Shown: positions 1 to 6,466 of the stretch, in pieces
Position numbering within the stretch: the first letter of the stretch is position 1
Layout of the letters: every line of letters begins with the position of its first letter
From: Puia dinghuensis
Lineage (GTDB): Bacteria > Bacteroidota > Bacteroidia > Chitinophagales > Chitinophagaceae
Reading direction: 5' to 3'
DNA length: 6,466 bases
Assembly (NCBI GenBank): GCA_026224995.1
Contig: JAMFRX010000056.1
Span: 1 to 6,466 of the forward strand
The notes under the pieces: model-generated
The model's database searches: none
Told to the model about the DNA's origin: nothing
What the model saw: the letters and a program-made list of their open reading frames with translations, nothing else
Translations under genes and position numbers: made by a program

Positions 1-2
1 CA

Positions 3-1124
3 ACGCCGGTCGCCGGCCAGCCCGCACCCGCCGTACACGGTATGCCTCCTGCCACAGCAGCTGTCCATCTGTTGTCTGCTCCCGGCAGCACCCTCGACAC
101 CCTGCTCCGCAACCTCGGCGCAACGCTCTCCGATCATTCCGACCATATCCTCATCGATGGCTTACAATTGCCCGACCCGGCAACACTCGCAAAAGCGTTG
201 GAAGAGAGCAAAACAGGTGCCTCACTCCTGATCTGGGGCATTAACCCATCTACGATAGCCCGCCTCAACACCCTGCTGCCGGCAGCCATTACCCTCACCA
301 ACCGCAAAGCCACTTCTTTCATCCCGGCCGGGCCCGGTCTCGGCGATAATGCCGGCTGGTATTTCAGCGAGACCTCCCGCCAGCCCGTAAGCGAATATGG
401 CCTGACCGGCGATTTCGTGCGGAACGCAACCGTTCTCCTCGCTGCCTGCAATACCGACTGGCAAACATGGAACGGCCGCCCCGAGCACAGTAAGACCAGC
501 GCCGTCATCCGCAGCGAACGCGAAGCGAAACCCGCCGGTAACGTGCTGGTGGAATATTCCTATGGCCGAGGCCGGATCGATATCCTGTCCATCGACCCCG
601 GCATCCTATACAAAGTATCCAGGCCCGCGGCACAACGGGTTTTGTCCAGCTGGGGGATACAGCTGCCCGACAGCGCCGCCTTGCACCGGCGCGATTCGCT
701 GAGCGGCAGCCTTCATCCCGCCCTGGACGCCCAAGGCATCCTCCGCCAGGCGGAGCTGCTCACCAAAAACGGCAGTCAGCCGATCACCGACTTCAGCTTG
801 ACCGCCCCCGGCCGCATCGGCTTCTGGCTCTACAGTCCCCGCTCGCTCGTCAACCTGCTTGTAGAGCCCGATATCCCCAGCCTCAAGCTGGAGATCCAGG
901 GGAGCGGTAAGTATAGGATATCCATCAACGATAGCCCATCCCATGCCGGAGCCCTGCCCCTGCGAAAAGGTTGGAATCATATAGTTGTCGACATTCGCAA
1001 TCGAACCGCCGGGCCGTTTTCTTTGCAGCTGACCACCGACCAGCCGGCTTTTTTATCCACCCTCCTTTCCTCTGCCGTCGCACCGGATACGGAGCTCACC
1101 CCAAACGATGATGCCCATGAATAA
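3..1124 (+). CDS. C-terminal part of a probable secreted glycoside hydrolase (GH2-like, tentative), 5' partial
   Basis: The frame is open from the first bases of the window to the TAA at 1122-1124 (373 residues visible). The ATG at 42 is preceded by 13 open codons with no start signal, so I treat it as an internal Met and the gene as cut by the window edge. Seen: an alpha/beta-looking region (about 57-600) with alternating hydrophobic stretches (HILIDGLQLPD, ASLLIWGINP), then an ATSFIPAGPG...WYFSE segment, then NTDWQTWNGRPE (450-485) and RSEREAKPAG (510-539) leading to a Gly-rich strand (YGRGRIDILSIDP). After about 660 there is a beta-rich tail that looks like a small beta-sandwich, with a hydrophilic end. 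From memory, the TDW-x-x-WN ... RSERE-x-KPAG pattern belongs to the C-terminal, glutaminase-like, non-catalytic region of large Bacteroidota GH2 (beta-galactosidase-type) proteins. I cannot see the catalytic barrel, so the family is tentative. The stop lies inside the start of the next gene, which suggests one transcript and translational coupling. Confidence 0.72.
   Translation, partial: TPVAGQPAPAVHGMPPATAAVHLLSAPGSTLDTLLRNLGATLSDHSDHILIDGLQLPDPATLAKALEESKTGASLLIWGINPSTIARLNTLLPAAITLTNRKATSFIPAGPGLGDNAGWYFSETSRQPVSEYGLTGDFVRNATVLLAACNTDWQTWNGRPEHSKTSAVIRSEREAKPAGNVLVEYSYGRGRIDILSIDPGILYKVSRPAAQRVLSSWGIQLPDSAALHRRDSLSGSLHPALDAQGILRQAELLTKNGSQPITDFSLTAPGRIGFWLYSPRSLVNLLVEPDIPSLKLEIQGSGKYRISINDSPSHAGALPLRKGWNHIVVDIRNRTAGPFSLQLTTDQPAFLSTLLSSAVAPDTELTPNDDAHE
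1108..1124 (+). promoter_or_regulatory. Start region overlapping the upstream stop; triple ATG
   Basis: The second gene starts inside the first: ATG codons at 1108, 1111 and 1117 share one frame, and the upstream TAA is at 1122-1124 in another frame. The only Shine-Dalgarno-like bases are GGAG at 1091-1094, 13 nt before the first ATG, which is long for a normal spacing. Bacteroidota often lack a Shine-Dalgarno sequence, so this does not rule out any of the three starts. The overlap suggests re-initiation or coupling rather than a separate promoter. Confidence 0.55.
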
Positions 1125-1203
1125 TGCTCACCCCTCATTACACCTGCTTTGGCGCCTTTTGCTGGCCGCCGCTACGTTGGCTCCGCAATCCGCGGCATCG
1201 CAG
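1108..1203 (+). other. Probable N-terminal signal peptide of the fusion enzyme
   Basis: Residues 1-32 read MMPMNNAHPSLHL followed by a hydrophobic core with one Arg inside it (LLWRLLLAAATLA) and a small-residue end (PQSAASQ). Cleavage after Ala30 or Ser31 would fit signal peptidase I. There is no Cys in a lipobox position, so a lipoprotein anchor is unlikely. The n-region has His but no Lys or Arg before Arg16, which makes this a weak-looking signal; starting at the third ATG (1117) would give a tidier peptide. Export fits the hydrolase modules that follow. Confidence 0.65.
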
Positions 1204-4200
1204 TACATACGATCCGCCCCCGCCCATCCAACCGCCGGCCCCCAGTCCGCACCGGCGCAGCTGGACAAATACGACCTGACCTGGAACACCCCCGGTCCCG
1301 GCTCCGCCGCCTCGATGCCGCTCGGCAACGGCGATATCGGCCTCAACGTCTGGGTAGACCCGGGCGGCGACCTGCTCTTCTACGTCTCCAAAACGGACGC
1401 CTGGGGCGGAGAAAAAGATCCGTCGGCCGACTCCTGGATGCAGCAGGGCGGAGTGCTCATGAAGCTGGGCCTTATCCGCGTCTCGCTCAGCCCCAATCCC
1501 TATACCGTCGGCGCCCCCTTCCGCCAGACACTACACCTAAAAGACGGGGAAATACACATCACCATGGGGGAGGGCGCTGCCGCCGTCAACTACCGCATCT
1601 GGGTAGACGCCAACCATCCCGTCGTCCGGGTCGAAGCCTCCGGCAGCCAGCCCTTCAAGACTACCGTTACATTACATGATTGGCGGCTGCAGAATGGTGA
1701 TACCATTCTGCAGGCTGCCGACCGCATCACCTGGTACCACCACAATCCTTCTACCAACAACCCCCGCCTCGCCGATCCTCATCTCGCCGACCTTACTTTT
1801 GGCGCCGCCCTGGAAGCTCCCGGCCTCACCCGCGAGGGCGACAGTACGCTAACAGCCCGCAAAGCCAACAAAGTCCAGCTCATCTCCATTCACCCCCTCA
1901 CGCTAAAATATAACCGCTGGCTGGCGACGCTCGATCGCCAGGTCGCCGCTACGGACGGTCTCGGCCTGGAAGCCGCGCGCGCAGCCCACCGCCAATGGTG
2001 GCAGGAGTTCTGGTCGCGTAGCTATATTTTCATTCATGATGCGAACGCCGGTGACCAGGGCGACAGCGTCACCCGCGGCTATCTCCTCCAGCGCTTCGTC
2101 ACCGCCTGCGCCGGGCGCGGAGCCTATCCCATAAAATTCAACGGCTCCATCTTCGTCGTCGACAACCCCGGCTGGAAGACTAACGGTCACCCGGCTCCTA
2201 TGAATGCCGACTTCCGTGCCTGGGGTGGTCAATACTGGTTCCAGAATACCCGGCCCATGTACTGGCCCCGTCTCGCAGCCGGCGACTTCGACCTGATGAT
2301 GCCGCTGTTCCAGATGTACCTGAACATGCTCCCGGGGAACAAGGCGCTGGTGCGTCAGTACTATGGCCATGGCGGCGCCTACTTCCAGGAGACAAGCCCC
2401 TGGTGGGGCGGGCTTCCTTTCATGGGGCCGAATGAACAGGCGCTCTATACGCATCACTATTTCACGCCCATCCTGGAGCTGTCTATGCTGATGCTGGATT
2501 ACTTCGAGTACACGGGAGATGACCGCTTTGCCCGCAAATACCTCCTGCCCATCGCCTCGGCAGGCCTCGAATTCTTCGACCGCCATTTTCCGCGCGACAG
2601 TGCCGGTCGCCTACTGCTGGATCCCGACAACTCGATCGAAATGTTCTGGAAGGTGCACGATCCGGCGCCCGATATCGCCGGCCTCAGGGCGGTGCTCACC
2701 CGGATGATCGATCTGCCGAGCAGCCTGGCGGCGGACCAGAAACCCCAATGGCGCAACCTCCTGGCGAGCCTGCCGCCCTTGCCCATAGATTCATCCGACG
2801 GTGATGCGCGTCTCCTCCCTTACACCGGACCGCAAACGGCTAAATCCCATAACGAAGAGAATCCCGAGCTCTATGCCATCTATCCCTTCCGCCTTTATGG
2901 CTTGGACAAACCCGGTCTCGGGCTCGCCCGCCATAGCTTCGACATCCGCAAATGCCCGCAGAAGGGTTGCTGGTCCCAGGATCCCGTAGAGGCCGCCATG
3001 CTTGGCTATGCCGGGATCGCAAAAGATAACGTAAGCTTCAACCTTACCCGCCAGGACCCCGAACTTCGGTTCCCCGCTTTCTGGGCCGCCGGTCACGACT
3101 ACAAGCCCGACGAAGACAACGGCGGCAACGGCGAGAACGGCCTTCAGCAAATGCTCCTGCAGTCCGATGGTCATCATATCCTCCTGCTGCCTGCCTGGCC
3201 CGCCGGCTGGGATGCCGATTTCAAGCTGCATGCCGGCTATCGGACTACTGTACAGGCACAGGTACGCAACGGCCATCTCACCAAGCTCATCGTTACTCCC
3301 GCCTCGCGACTCAAAGACGTCATCGATTGCTCGCAGCCACGCCTCCGCCATAGCGCCGGCTCACGATTCCCAAGCTATAAAGGCCTCCTGATGGCAGGCT
3401 ACCAGGGCTGGTTCAACGCCCCCGGCGACAGCGCCGGCCGCGGCTGGAACCACTACCACGCTCAGGGCCCGCTTGAACCCGGCAATTGCAAGTTCGACCT
3501 CTGGCCGGATGTCTCGGAATATCCAAAAAAGTATGTCTCGCCATTTACACATGCAGACGGCGCCCCCGCTTACCTCTTCAGCTCCTACGACGCCAGCACC
3601 ACCGACCTACACTTCAGATGGATGCAGCAGTACGGGATCGATGGCGTCTTCGTGCAGCGCTTCGTGGGCAGCGTAAGATCCGGCGCCAGCCGGAACCACA
3701 ACAATGTGGTGATGGAGCACGCCCTGCAGGCATCGCGTAAATATGGCCGCGCCATCGCCGTGATGTATGACCTCTCGGGGATGAAGGATAGTGTGGACGT
3801 CGATGTCGTCATCAACGACTGGAAATGGCTGGTAGACAGCCTCCGGCTCACCACCCAAGGCGACGGCCAGACTTATCTTTATCACCACCATAAGCCACTG
3901 GTGGCTGTCTGGGGCGCCGGCTTCGGCGACCACCGGGCCTATACCGCCCGCAGCGTGGAACGCATCCTGGATTTCCTGCAGCATGACCCCGTTTACGGCG
4001 GCTGCGCAGTCCTGCTGGGCGTGCCGACCTACTGGCGCGACCAGGGGAGCGACGCCGATAAAGATCCCCGCTGGATGAAGCTCTTCGAACGCGTAGACAT
4101 CATCCAGCCCTGGATGGTTGGCCGGTATCACGAAGATGACTATGCGCCTTTCAAGGAACGTATAAAAGCCGACATCGCCTGGACCACGGCGCATCACGAA

Positions 4201-6466
4201 GACTATGTTCCCGTCGTTTTTCCGGGCTTCAGCTGGCACAATATGTATCCCTCTTTTCCACAAAACCAGATACCCCGCGACCAGGGCCGCTTCTTCTGGG
4301 AGCAGATCGCCGGGGACCTGCAGGCAGGCGCCCAGATGCTGTACGTGGCGATGTTCGACGAGATCGATGAGGGGACGGCGATCTTCAAGGCCTCGCTCGA
4401 CCCGCCTAACGGCAAGAGCAGCTTCGTGACCTTCGAGCCGGGAATTCCTTCCGACTATTACCTGCAGCTGGCCGGCTATGCCGCGAAGATGCTGCGCAAG
4501 CAGGAGCCCTTCCGCGTGGACCCGCCGCCGCCCGTTCAGCCTGCCGGTCCTGCTCCCAGTGAGCCTGCTGGGTCTGCTCCCGGTGAGCCCGCTGACCCCG
4601 CCGCCAGCTTCACCTCCTATGTCGACCCTTTCATCGGCTCCGGCGGCCACGGCCATGTCTTCGTAGGCGCCAGCACCCCCTTTGGCGCCGTGCAGGTTGG
4701 TCCCCAAAACATTCCCAAAGGTTGGGACTGGTGCTCCGGCTACCATTATTCGGATAGCCTCCTCATCGGCTTCTCACAGCTTCATCTCAGCGGCACCGGC
4801 ATCGGCGACCTCGGCGACGTCCTGATCATGCCTTACACGGGAGAAATAAAGACCAGTCGGGGTACCGAGGAACACCACGCTTCCGGCTACGGCTCCCTCT
4901 ATTCCCATGGCAAAGAAAAGTGCCGGCCCGGTTACTACAGCGTCCATCTCGACGACTACGACGTGGATGTAGAGCTCACCGCCACGGAACGCGTAGGCTT
5001 TCATCGCTACCGCTTTCCCACGGGCAAGGCCACCCATGTCATCATCGATCTCCAGCAAGGCGTGAACGACCATGCCACCGACACCTATATGGAACAGGTA
5101 GACGCCCATACGCTTAAAGGCTACCGGATGTCTACTGGTTGGGCGAAAGACCAACGCACCTGGTTCGCGATCCGCAGCGATGCTCCCATCAGCCTTGCCC
5201 TTTACAATGACAGCACAGGAGTGGCAGGCGCCAGCGCACACGGCCTGGCGATCAAAGGCGTCCTCAGCTTCGAAGCGAAAACCCTGCAGCTTAAGGTAGG
5301 TATCTCGCCGGTAAGCGCGGACAACGCCCTGGATAATATCGCCGCCGAGATCCCCGGCTGGGACTTCGACGCCATCGCAAAGAAAGCGGATGAAAAATGG
5401 AATGACGAATTAAAGAAGATCTCGATCCAAACGGGTTCCACGGCAGACAAAAAGATCTTCTACACGGCCCTCTATCATACGATGATCGACCCTATGCTCT
5501 ACAACGATCATAATGGCGATTACCTGGGCACCGACAAAAAAGTATATCCTCACGCTGCGTTTCAGAACTATACGACCTTCTCTCTATGGGATACCTACCG
5601 GGCCCTCAACCCCCTGTATACCCTCATCCAGCCCGAACGCGTAAACGATATCGTGCGCTCCTTTCTGGCTATTTACCGGCAGCAGGGCATGCTCCCCGTA
5701 TGGCACCTCGAGGGCTGCGAGACCAATACCATGCCGGGTGTGAGCAGCGTCCAGGTGATCGCGGAAGCCTATATGAAAGGTTTCCGGGGCTTCGATACCA
5801 GCGAAGCCTGGGCCGCCATCAAAGCCACCACGCACGGCGATTACCGCGGAATGGACTACGACAGGAAGGATCAGTTCATCCCCAGCGATAAGGTCAACGA
5901 ATCGGTGGCCCGGGGCCTGGAATATTCGGTCAGCAATGCCAGCGCTTCGCTAATGGCAAAACAAATGGGACTGCAGGCAGACTATGCAGAGTACCACAAG
6001 CGATTCCAGAACTATCGCCTTTACTGGGACCCGGCTACCCAATTCTTTCGGGGACGCAAGGCCGACGGCAGCTGGGACCCTGTCTTCGACCCGGTAAAGT
6101 CCTCCCGGCCATGGATCAACGATCTTAGCGAAGGCAACCACTGGCAATATCTCTGGCTTGTTCCCGAGGACGTGGAAGGGCTGATCCACCTGATGGGCGG
6201 CGAACAGCCTTTCACGCGACGCCTGGACTCCCTGTTTACCATCGCGGCGCCTCCCGACCCCAATGCCCCCCCGGATATCGCGGGTTTGATCGGCCAATAT
6301 GCCCACGGTGATGAGCCGGGGCATCAAACTATCTATCTTTACAGTTATGCGGGCCGGCAGTGGCAGACAGCAGAGAAAGCGCGCTATATCCTCCAAAATC
6401 TTTACAAGGATAGTGTGGATGGCCTCAGCGGCAACGAAGATTGTGGGCAGATGTCGGCCTGGTATG
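1108..6466 (+). CDS. Giant multimodular secreted glycoside hydrolase: DUF5703 / GH71-99-like / GH92 fusion, 3' partial
   Basis: A single frame runs from ATG 1108 to the window edge with no stop or frameshift; I read every codon. At least 1786 residues are encoded, with the last base belonging to the next codon. The start is the first ATG after an in-frame TGA at 1030-1032; ATGs at 1111 and 1117 are alternatives. Order: probable Sec signal peptide (residues about 1-31, hydrophobic core LLLAAATLA, possible cleavage after Ala30 or Ser31, no lipobox Cys); short Pro/Ala-rich stretch; DUF5703-type module (about 52-740); GH71/99-like module (about 758-1133); Pro-rich repeated linker (1138-1167); GH92 module (1168 to the edge). 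Single GH92 or DUF5703 proteins are usually about 700-800 residues, so this is more than twice the normal size. It probably acts outside the cytoplasm (periplasm or surface) on a complex glycan. It overlaps the upstream gene by 17 nt. The fusion is seen directly; substrate and activity are inferred. About 100 GH92 residues and the stop lie beyond the window. Confidence 0.96.
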   Translation, partial: MMPMNNAHPSLHLLWRLLLAAATLAPQSAASQYIRSAPAHPTAGPQSAPAQLDKYDLTWNTPGPGSAASMPLGNGDIGLNVWVDPGGDLLFYVSKTDAWGGEKDPSADSWMQQGGVLMKLGLIRVSLSPNPYTVGAPFRQTLHLKDGEIHITMGEGAAAVNYRIWVDANHPVVRVEASGSQPFKTTVTLHDWRLQNGDTILQAADRITWYHHNPSTNNPRLADPHLADLTFGAALEAPGLTREGDSTLTARKANKVQLISIHPLTLKYNRWLATLDRQVAATDGLGLEAARAAHRQWWQEFWSRSYIFIHDANAGDQGDSVTRGYLLQRFVTACAGRGAYPIKFNGSIFVVDNPGWKTNGHPAPMNADFRAWGGQYWFQNTRPMYWPRLAAGDFDLMMPLFQMYLNMLPGNKALVRQYYGHGGAYFQETSPWWGGLPFMGPNEQALYTHHYFTPILELSMLMLDYFEYTGDDRFARKYLLPIASAGLEFFDRHFPRDSAGRLLLDPDNSIEMFWKVHDPAPDIAGLRAVLTRMIDLPSSLAADQKPQWRNLLASLPPLPIDSSDGDARLLPYTGPQTAKSHNEENPELYAIYPFRLYGLDKPGLGLARHSFDIRKCPQKGCWSQDPVEAAMLGYAGIAKDNVSFNLTRQDPELRFPAFWAAGHDYKPDEDNGGNGENGLQQMLLQSDGHHILLLPAWPAGWDADFKLHAGYRTTVQAQVRNGHLTKLIVTPASRLKDVIDCSQPRLRHSAGSRFPSYKGLLMAGYQGWFNAPGDSAGRGWNHYHAQGPLEPGNCKFDLWPDVSEYPKKYVSPFTHADGAPAYLFSSYDASTTDLHFRWMQQYGIDGVFVQRFVGSVRSGASRNHNNVVMEHALQASRKYGRAIAVMYDLSGMKDSVDVDVVINDWKWLVDSLRLTTQGDGQTYLYHHHKPLVAVWGAGFGDHRAYTARSVERILDFLQHDPVYGGCAVLLGVPTYWRDQGSDADKDPRWMKLFERVDIIQPWMVGRYHEDDYAPFKERIKADIAWTTAHHEDYVPVVFPGFSWHNMYPSFPQNQIPRDQGRFFWEQIAGDLQAGAQMLYVAMFDEIDEGTAIFKASLDPPNGKSSFVTFEPGIPSDYYLQLAGYAAKMLRKQEPFRVDPPPPVQPAGPAPSEPAGSAPGEPADPAASFTSYVDPFIGSGGHGHVFVGASTPFGAVQVGPQNIPKGWDWCSGYHYSDSLLIGFSQLHLSGTGIGDLGDVLIMPYTGEIKTSRGTEEHHASGYGSLYSHGKEKCRPGYYSVHLDDYDVDVELTATERVGFHRYRFPTGKATHVIIDLQQGVNDHATDTYMEQVDAHTLKGYRMSTGWAKDQRTWFAIRSDAPISLALYNDSTGVAGASAHGLAIKGVLSFEAKTLQLKVGISPVSADNALDNIAAEIPGWDFDAIAKKADEKWNDELKKISIQTGSTADKKIFYTALYHTMIDPMLYNDHNGDYLGTDKKVYPHAAFQNYTTFSLWDTYRALNPLYTLIQPERVNDIVRSFLAIYRQQGMLPVWHLEGCETNTMPGVSSVQVIAEAYMKGFRGFDTSEAWAAIKATTHGDYRGMDYDRKDQFIPSDKVNESVARGLEYSVSNASASLMAKQMGLQADYAEYHKRFQNYRLYWDPATQFFRGRKADGSWDPVFDPVKSSRPWINDLSEGNHWQYLWLVPEDVEGLIHLMGGEQPFTRRLDSLFTIAAPPDPNAPPDIAGLIGQYAHGDEPGHQTIYLYSYAGRQWQTAEKARYILQNLYKDSVDGLSGNEDCGQMSAWY
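1261..3330 (+). other. Module 1: DUF5703-type, GH95-like (alpha/alpha)6-barrel domain
   Basis: Residues about 52-741 of the fusion. Seen in order: an N-terminal beta-sandwich-like part starting LDKYDLTWNTPG and SMPLGNGDIGLNVW, with YVSKTDAW at 92-99; FNGSIF (344-349); WGGQYWFQNTR (372-382); SPWWGGLPFMGPNEQ (430-444); NPELYAIYPFRLYGL (585-599); CWSQDP (646-651); a Gly/Asn-rich segment DEDNGGNGENG; and a closing beta part with LLLPAWPAGW (695-704) and ITP-type strands. I recognise this pattern as DUF5703, whose layout (beta-sandwich, helical barrel, beta end) resembles GH95 and other (alpha/alpha)6 hydrolases. The N-G-S-I-F and N-E-Q segments contain candidate active-site residues (Asn345, Glu443), but the catalytic residues of this family are not known to me. 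A sugar hydrolase role is inferred. The module is full length compared with the stand-alone proteins I recall. Confidence 0.75.
1687..1713. repeat. Perfect 12-bp inverted repeat with 3-nt loop inside the coding region
   Basis: The arms are CTGCAGAATGGT (1687-1698) and ACCATTCTGCAG (1702-1713), separated by GAT; they are exact reverse complements. Pairing stops outside this (G1686 faces G1714). In the gene it encodes LQNGDTILQ in module 1, with LQ at both ends. There is no T-run after it, so it does not look like an intrinsic terminator. It could fold in the mRNA, or it may be a chance product of codon choice; no function can be assigned. Confidence 0.85.
3379..4506 (+). other. Module 2: GH71/99-like glycoside hydrolase domain
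   Basis: Residues about 758-1133. Seen: MAGYQGWFNAPGD (762-774), FDLWPDVSEY (796-805), YGIDGVFVQRF (842-852), MYDLSGM (886-892), VAVWGAGF (932-939), GVPTYWRD (971-978), QPWMVGRY (1000-1007), VVFPGFSWHN (1036-1045), YVAMFDEIDEGTAIFK (1079-1094) and PSDYYLQLAGYAAKML near the end. This matches the GH71/99-like proteins of Bacteroidota, which I recall at about this length and which form a TIM barrel. GH99 members are endo-alpha-mannosidases or mannanases and GH71 members are alpha-1,3-glucanases; which applies here cannot be told. The FDEIDEGT segment lines up with the NEWHEGT motif of GH99, placing Glu1085 and Glu1088 at the two catalytic glutamates. It joins module 1 with only a short polar stretch and module 3 through a repeated linker. 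Confidence 0.85.
4540..4602 (+). repeat. Tandem 24-bp repeat coding a Pro/Ala/Gly/Glu linker
   Basis: Two 24-bp units (4540-4563 and 4564-4587) match at 20 of 24 bases, followed by a decayed partial third unit (4588-4602). They encode PAGPAPSE, PAGSAPGE and PADPA (residues 1145-1165), preceded by DPPPPVQ. Such Pro/Ala-rich, low-complexity stretches are typical flexible linkers between enzyme modules, and here it sits exactly between the end of the GH71/99-like module and the first conserved GH92 residues. The DNA-level similarity suggests growth by local duplication. Confidence 0.85.
4609..6466 (+). other. Module 3: GH92 alpha-mannosidase domain (C-terminal end outside window)
   Basis: Residues 1168-1786, 619 of the usual 700-750. 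Seen in order: YVDPFIGSGGHGHVF (from 1171), GWDWCSGYHYSD (1205-1216), HLSGTGIGDLGD (1226-1237), YNDHNGDYLGTD, YTTFSLWDTYRALNPL (1488-1503), LPVWHLEGCETNTMPG (1529-1544), EGNHWQYLWLVPEDV, IGQYAHGDEPGH (1728-1739) and GNEDCGQMSAWY (1775-1786). GH92 enzymes are calcium-dependent, inverting exo-alpha-mannosidases, mostly in Bacteroidota, many acting on N-glycans or yeast mannan. Glu1538 in the CET segment fits the catalytic acid and Asp1778 in NED the base region. Two positions usually conserved differ: GVSS instead of GYH/GYP after the acid, and VSNA (1608-1611) where most members have YDDW. The module therefore looks like a divergent but probably active GH92. Its linkage preference cannot be read from sequence. 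Confidence 0.93.

Noticed and set aside
42..44. ATG at 42 as the true start of gene A
   Set aside because: The frame is open upstream to the window edge, no ribosome binding site precedes it, and the translation lacks a signal peptide or domain beginning there.
1149..1679. Plus-strand open frame of 176 codons rich in Arg and Pro
   Set aside because: It overlaps the module 1 frame, has an Arg/Pro-heavy composition typical of a shifted GC-rich frame, and shows no domain; the frame starting at 1108 carries the conserved motifs.
1903..2586. Minus-strand open frame of 227 codons, with similar ones at 2791-3351, 4774-5241 and 5950-6396
   Set aside because: All lie in the same antisense register as the fusion gene and are shadows of it.
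3422..3437. Short inverted repeat CCGGCG-ACAG-CGCCGG
   Set aside because: Six-base GC arms are expected by chance in DNA of this composition, and it lies in a conserved coding motif.
3607..4746. Long open frame of 379 codons on the minus strand
   Set aside because: It is in the codon-aligned antisense register of the GH71/99-like and GH92 coding frame. In GC-rich genes the codons TTA, CTA and TCA are rare, so this register stays open by default. The translation is low-complexity and matches no family I recognise.
3722..5980. Recurring CCTGCAG-type hexamers
   Set aside because: They reflect the preferred Leu-Gln codons (CTG CAG) and are irregularly spaced.
3784..6420. 14-base direct match AAGGATAGTGTGGA at 3784-3797 and 6407-6420
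   Set aside because: Both copies encode KDSVD in unrelated modules; there is no flanking similarity, so this looks like coincidence.

Overview
The window looks like polysaccharide- or glycan-degradation DNA from a fairly GC-rich member of the Bacteroidota, plausibly Chitinophagaceae. That placement is an inference. It rests on the protein families present (DUF5703, GH71/99-like and GH92 proteins of the type common in Bacteroidota), on dense packing with an ATG start inside the preceding gene, and on the lack of a strong Shine-Dalgarno sequence. Codons favour C or G in the third position.

Layout: two protein-coding genes fill the whole window, both on the + strand and both cut by a window edge. 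Gene A (start of window to 1124) is the C-terminal 373 residues of a larger protein, probably a secreted glycoside hydrolase of the Bacteroidota GH2 type. Its catalytic part would lie upstream, outside the window. Gene B begins at 1108, overlaps the end of gene A by 17 nt in another frame, and stays open without a stop to the last base (at least 1786 codons).

Gene B is the notable object. Reading the frame codon by codon gives one continuous protein with a probable signal peptide and three complete or nearly complete enzyme-like modules: (1) a DUF5703-type module resembling (alpha/alpha)6-barrel hydrolases such as GH95 (about residues 52-740); (2) a GH71/99-like module (about 758-1133); (3) after a Pro/Ala/Gly/Glu-rich repeated linker, a GH92 alpha-mannosidase module (1168 to the window edge), which lacks only its last roughly 100 residues because the window stops. 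I know these three families as separate proteins, not as this fusion.

How they may work together: gene A and gene B are probably co-transcribed, and both products are likely exported. GH99 enzymes are endo-acting on alpha-mannosides and GH92 enzymes are exo-alpha-mannosidases, so modules 2 and 3 could act in series on an alpha-mannosidic glycan. The DUF5703 module and the gene A enzyme might remove side sugars. The substrate is inference only. No RNA gene, mobile element, CRISPR array, promoter or terminator was seen, and no stretch over 300 bases lacks a gene.
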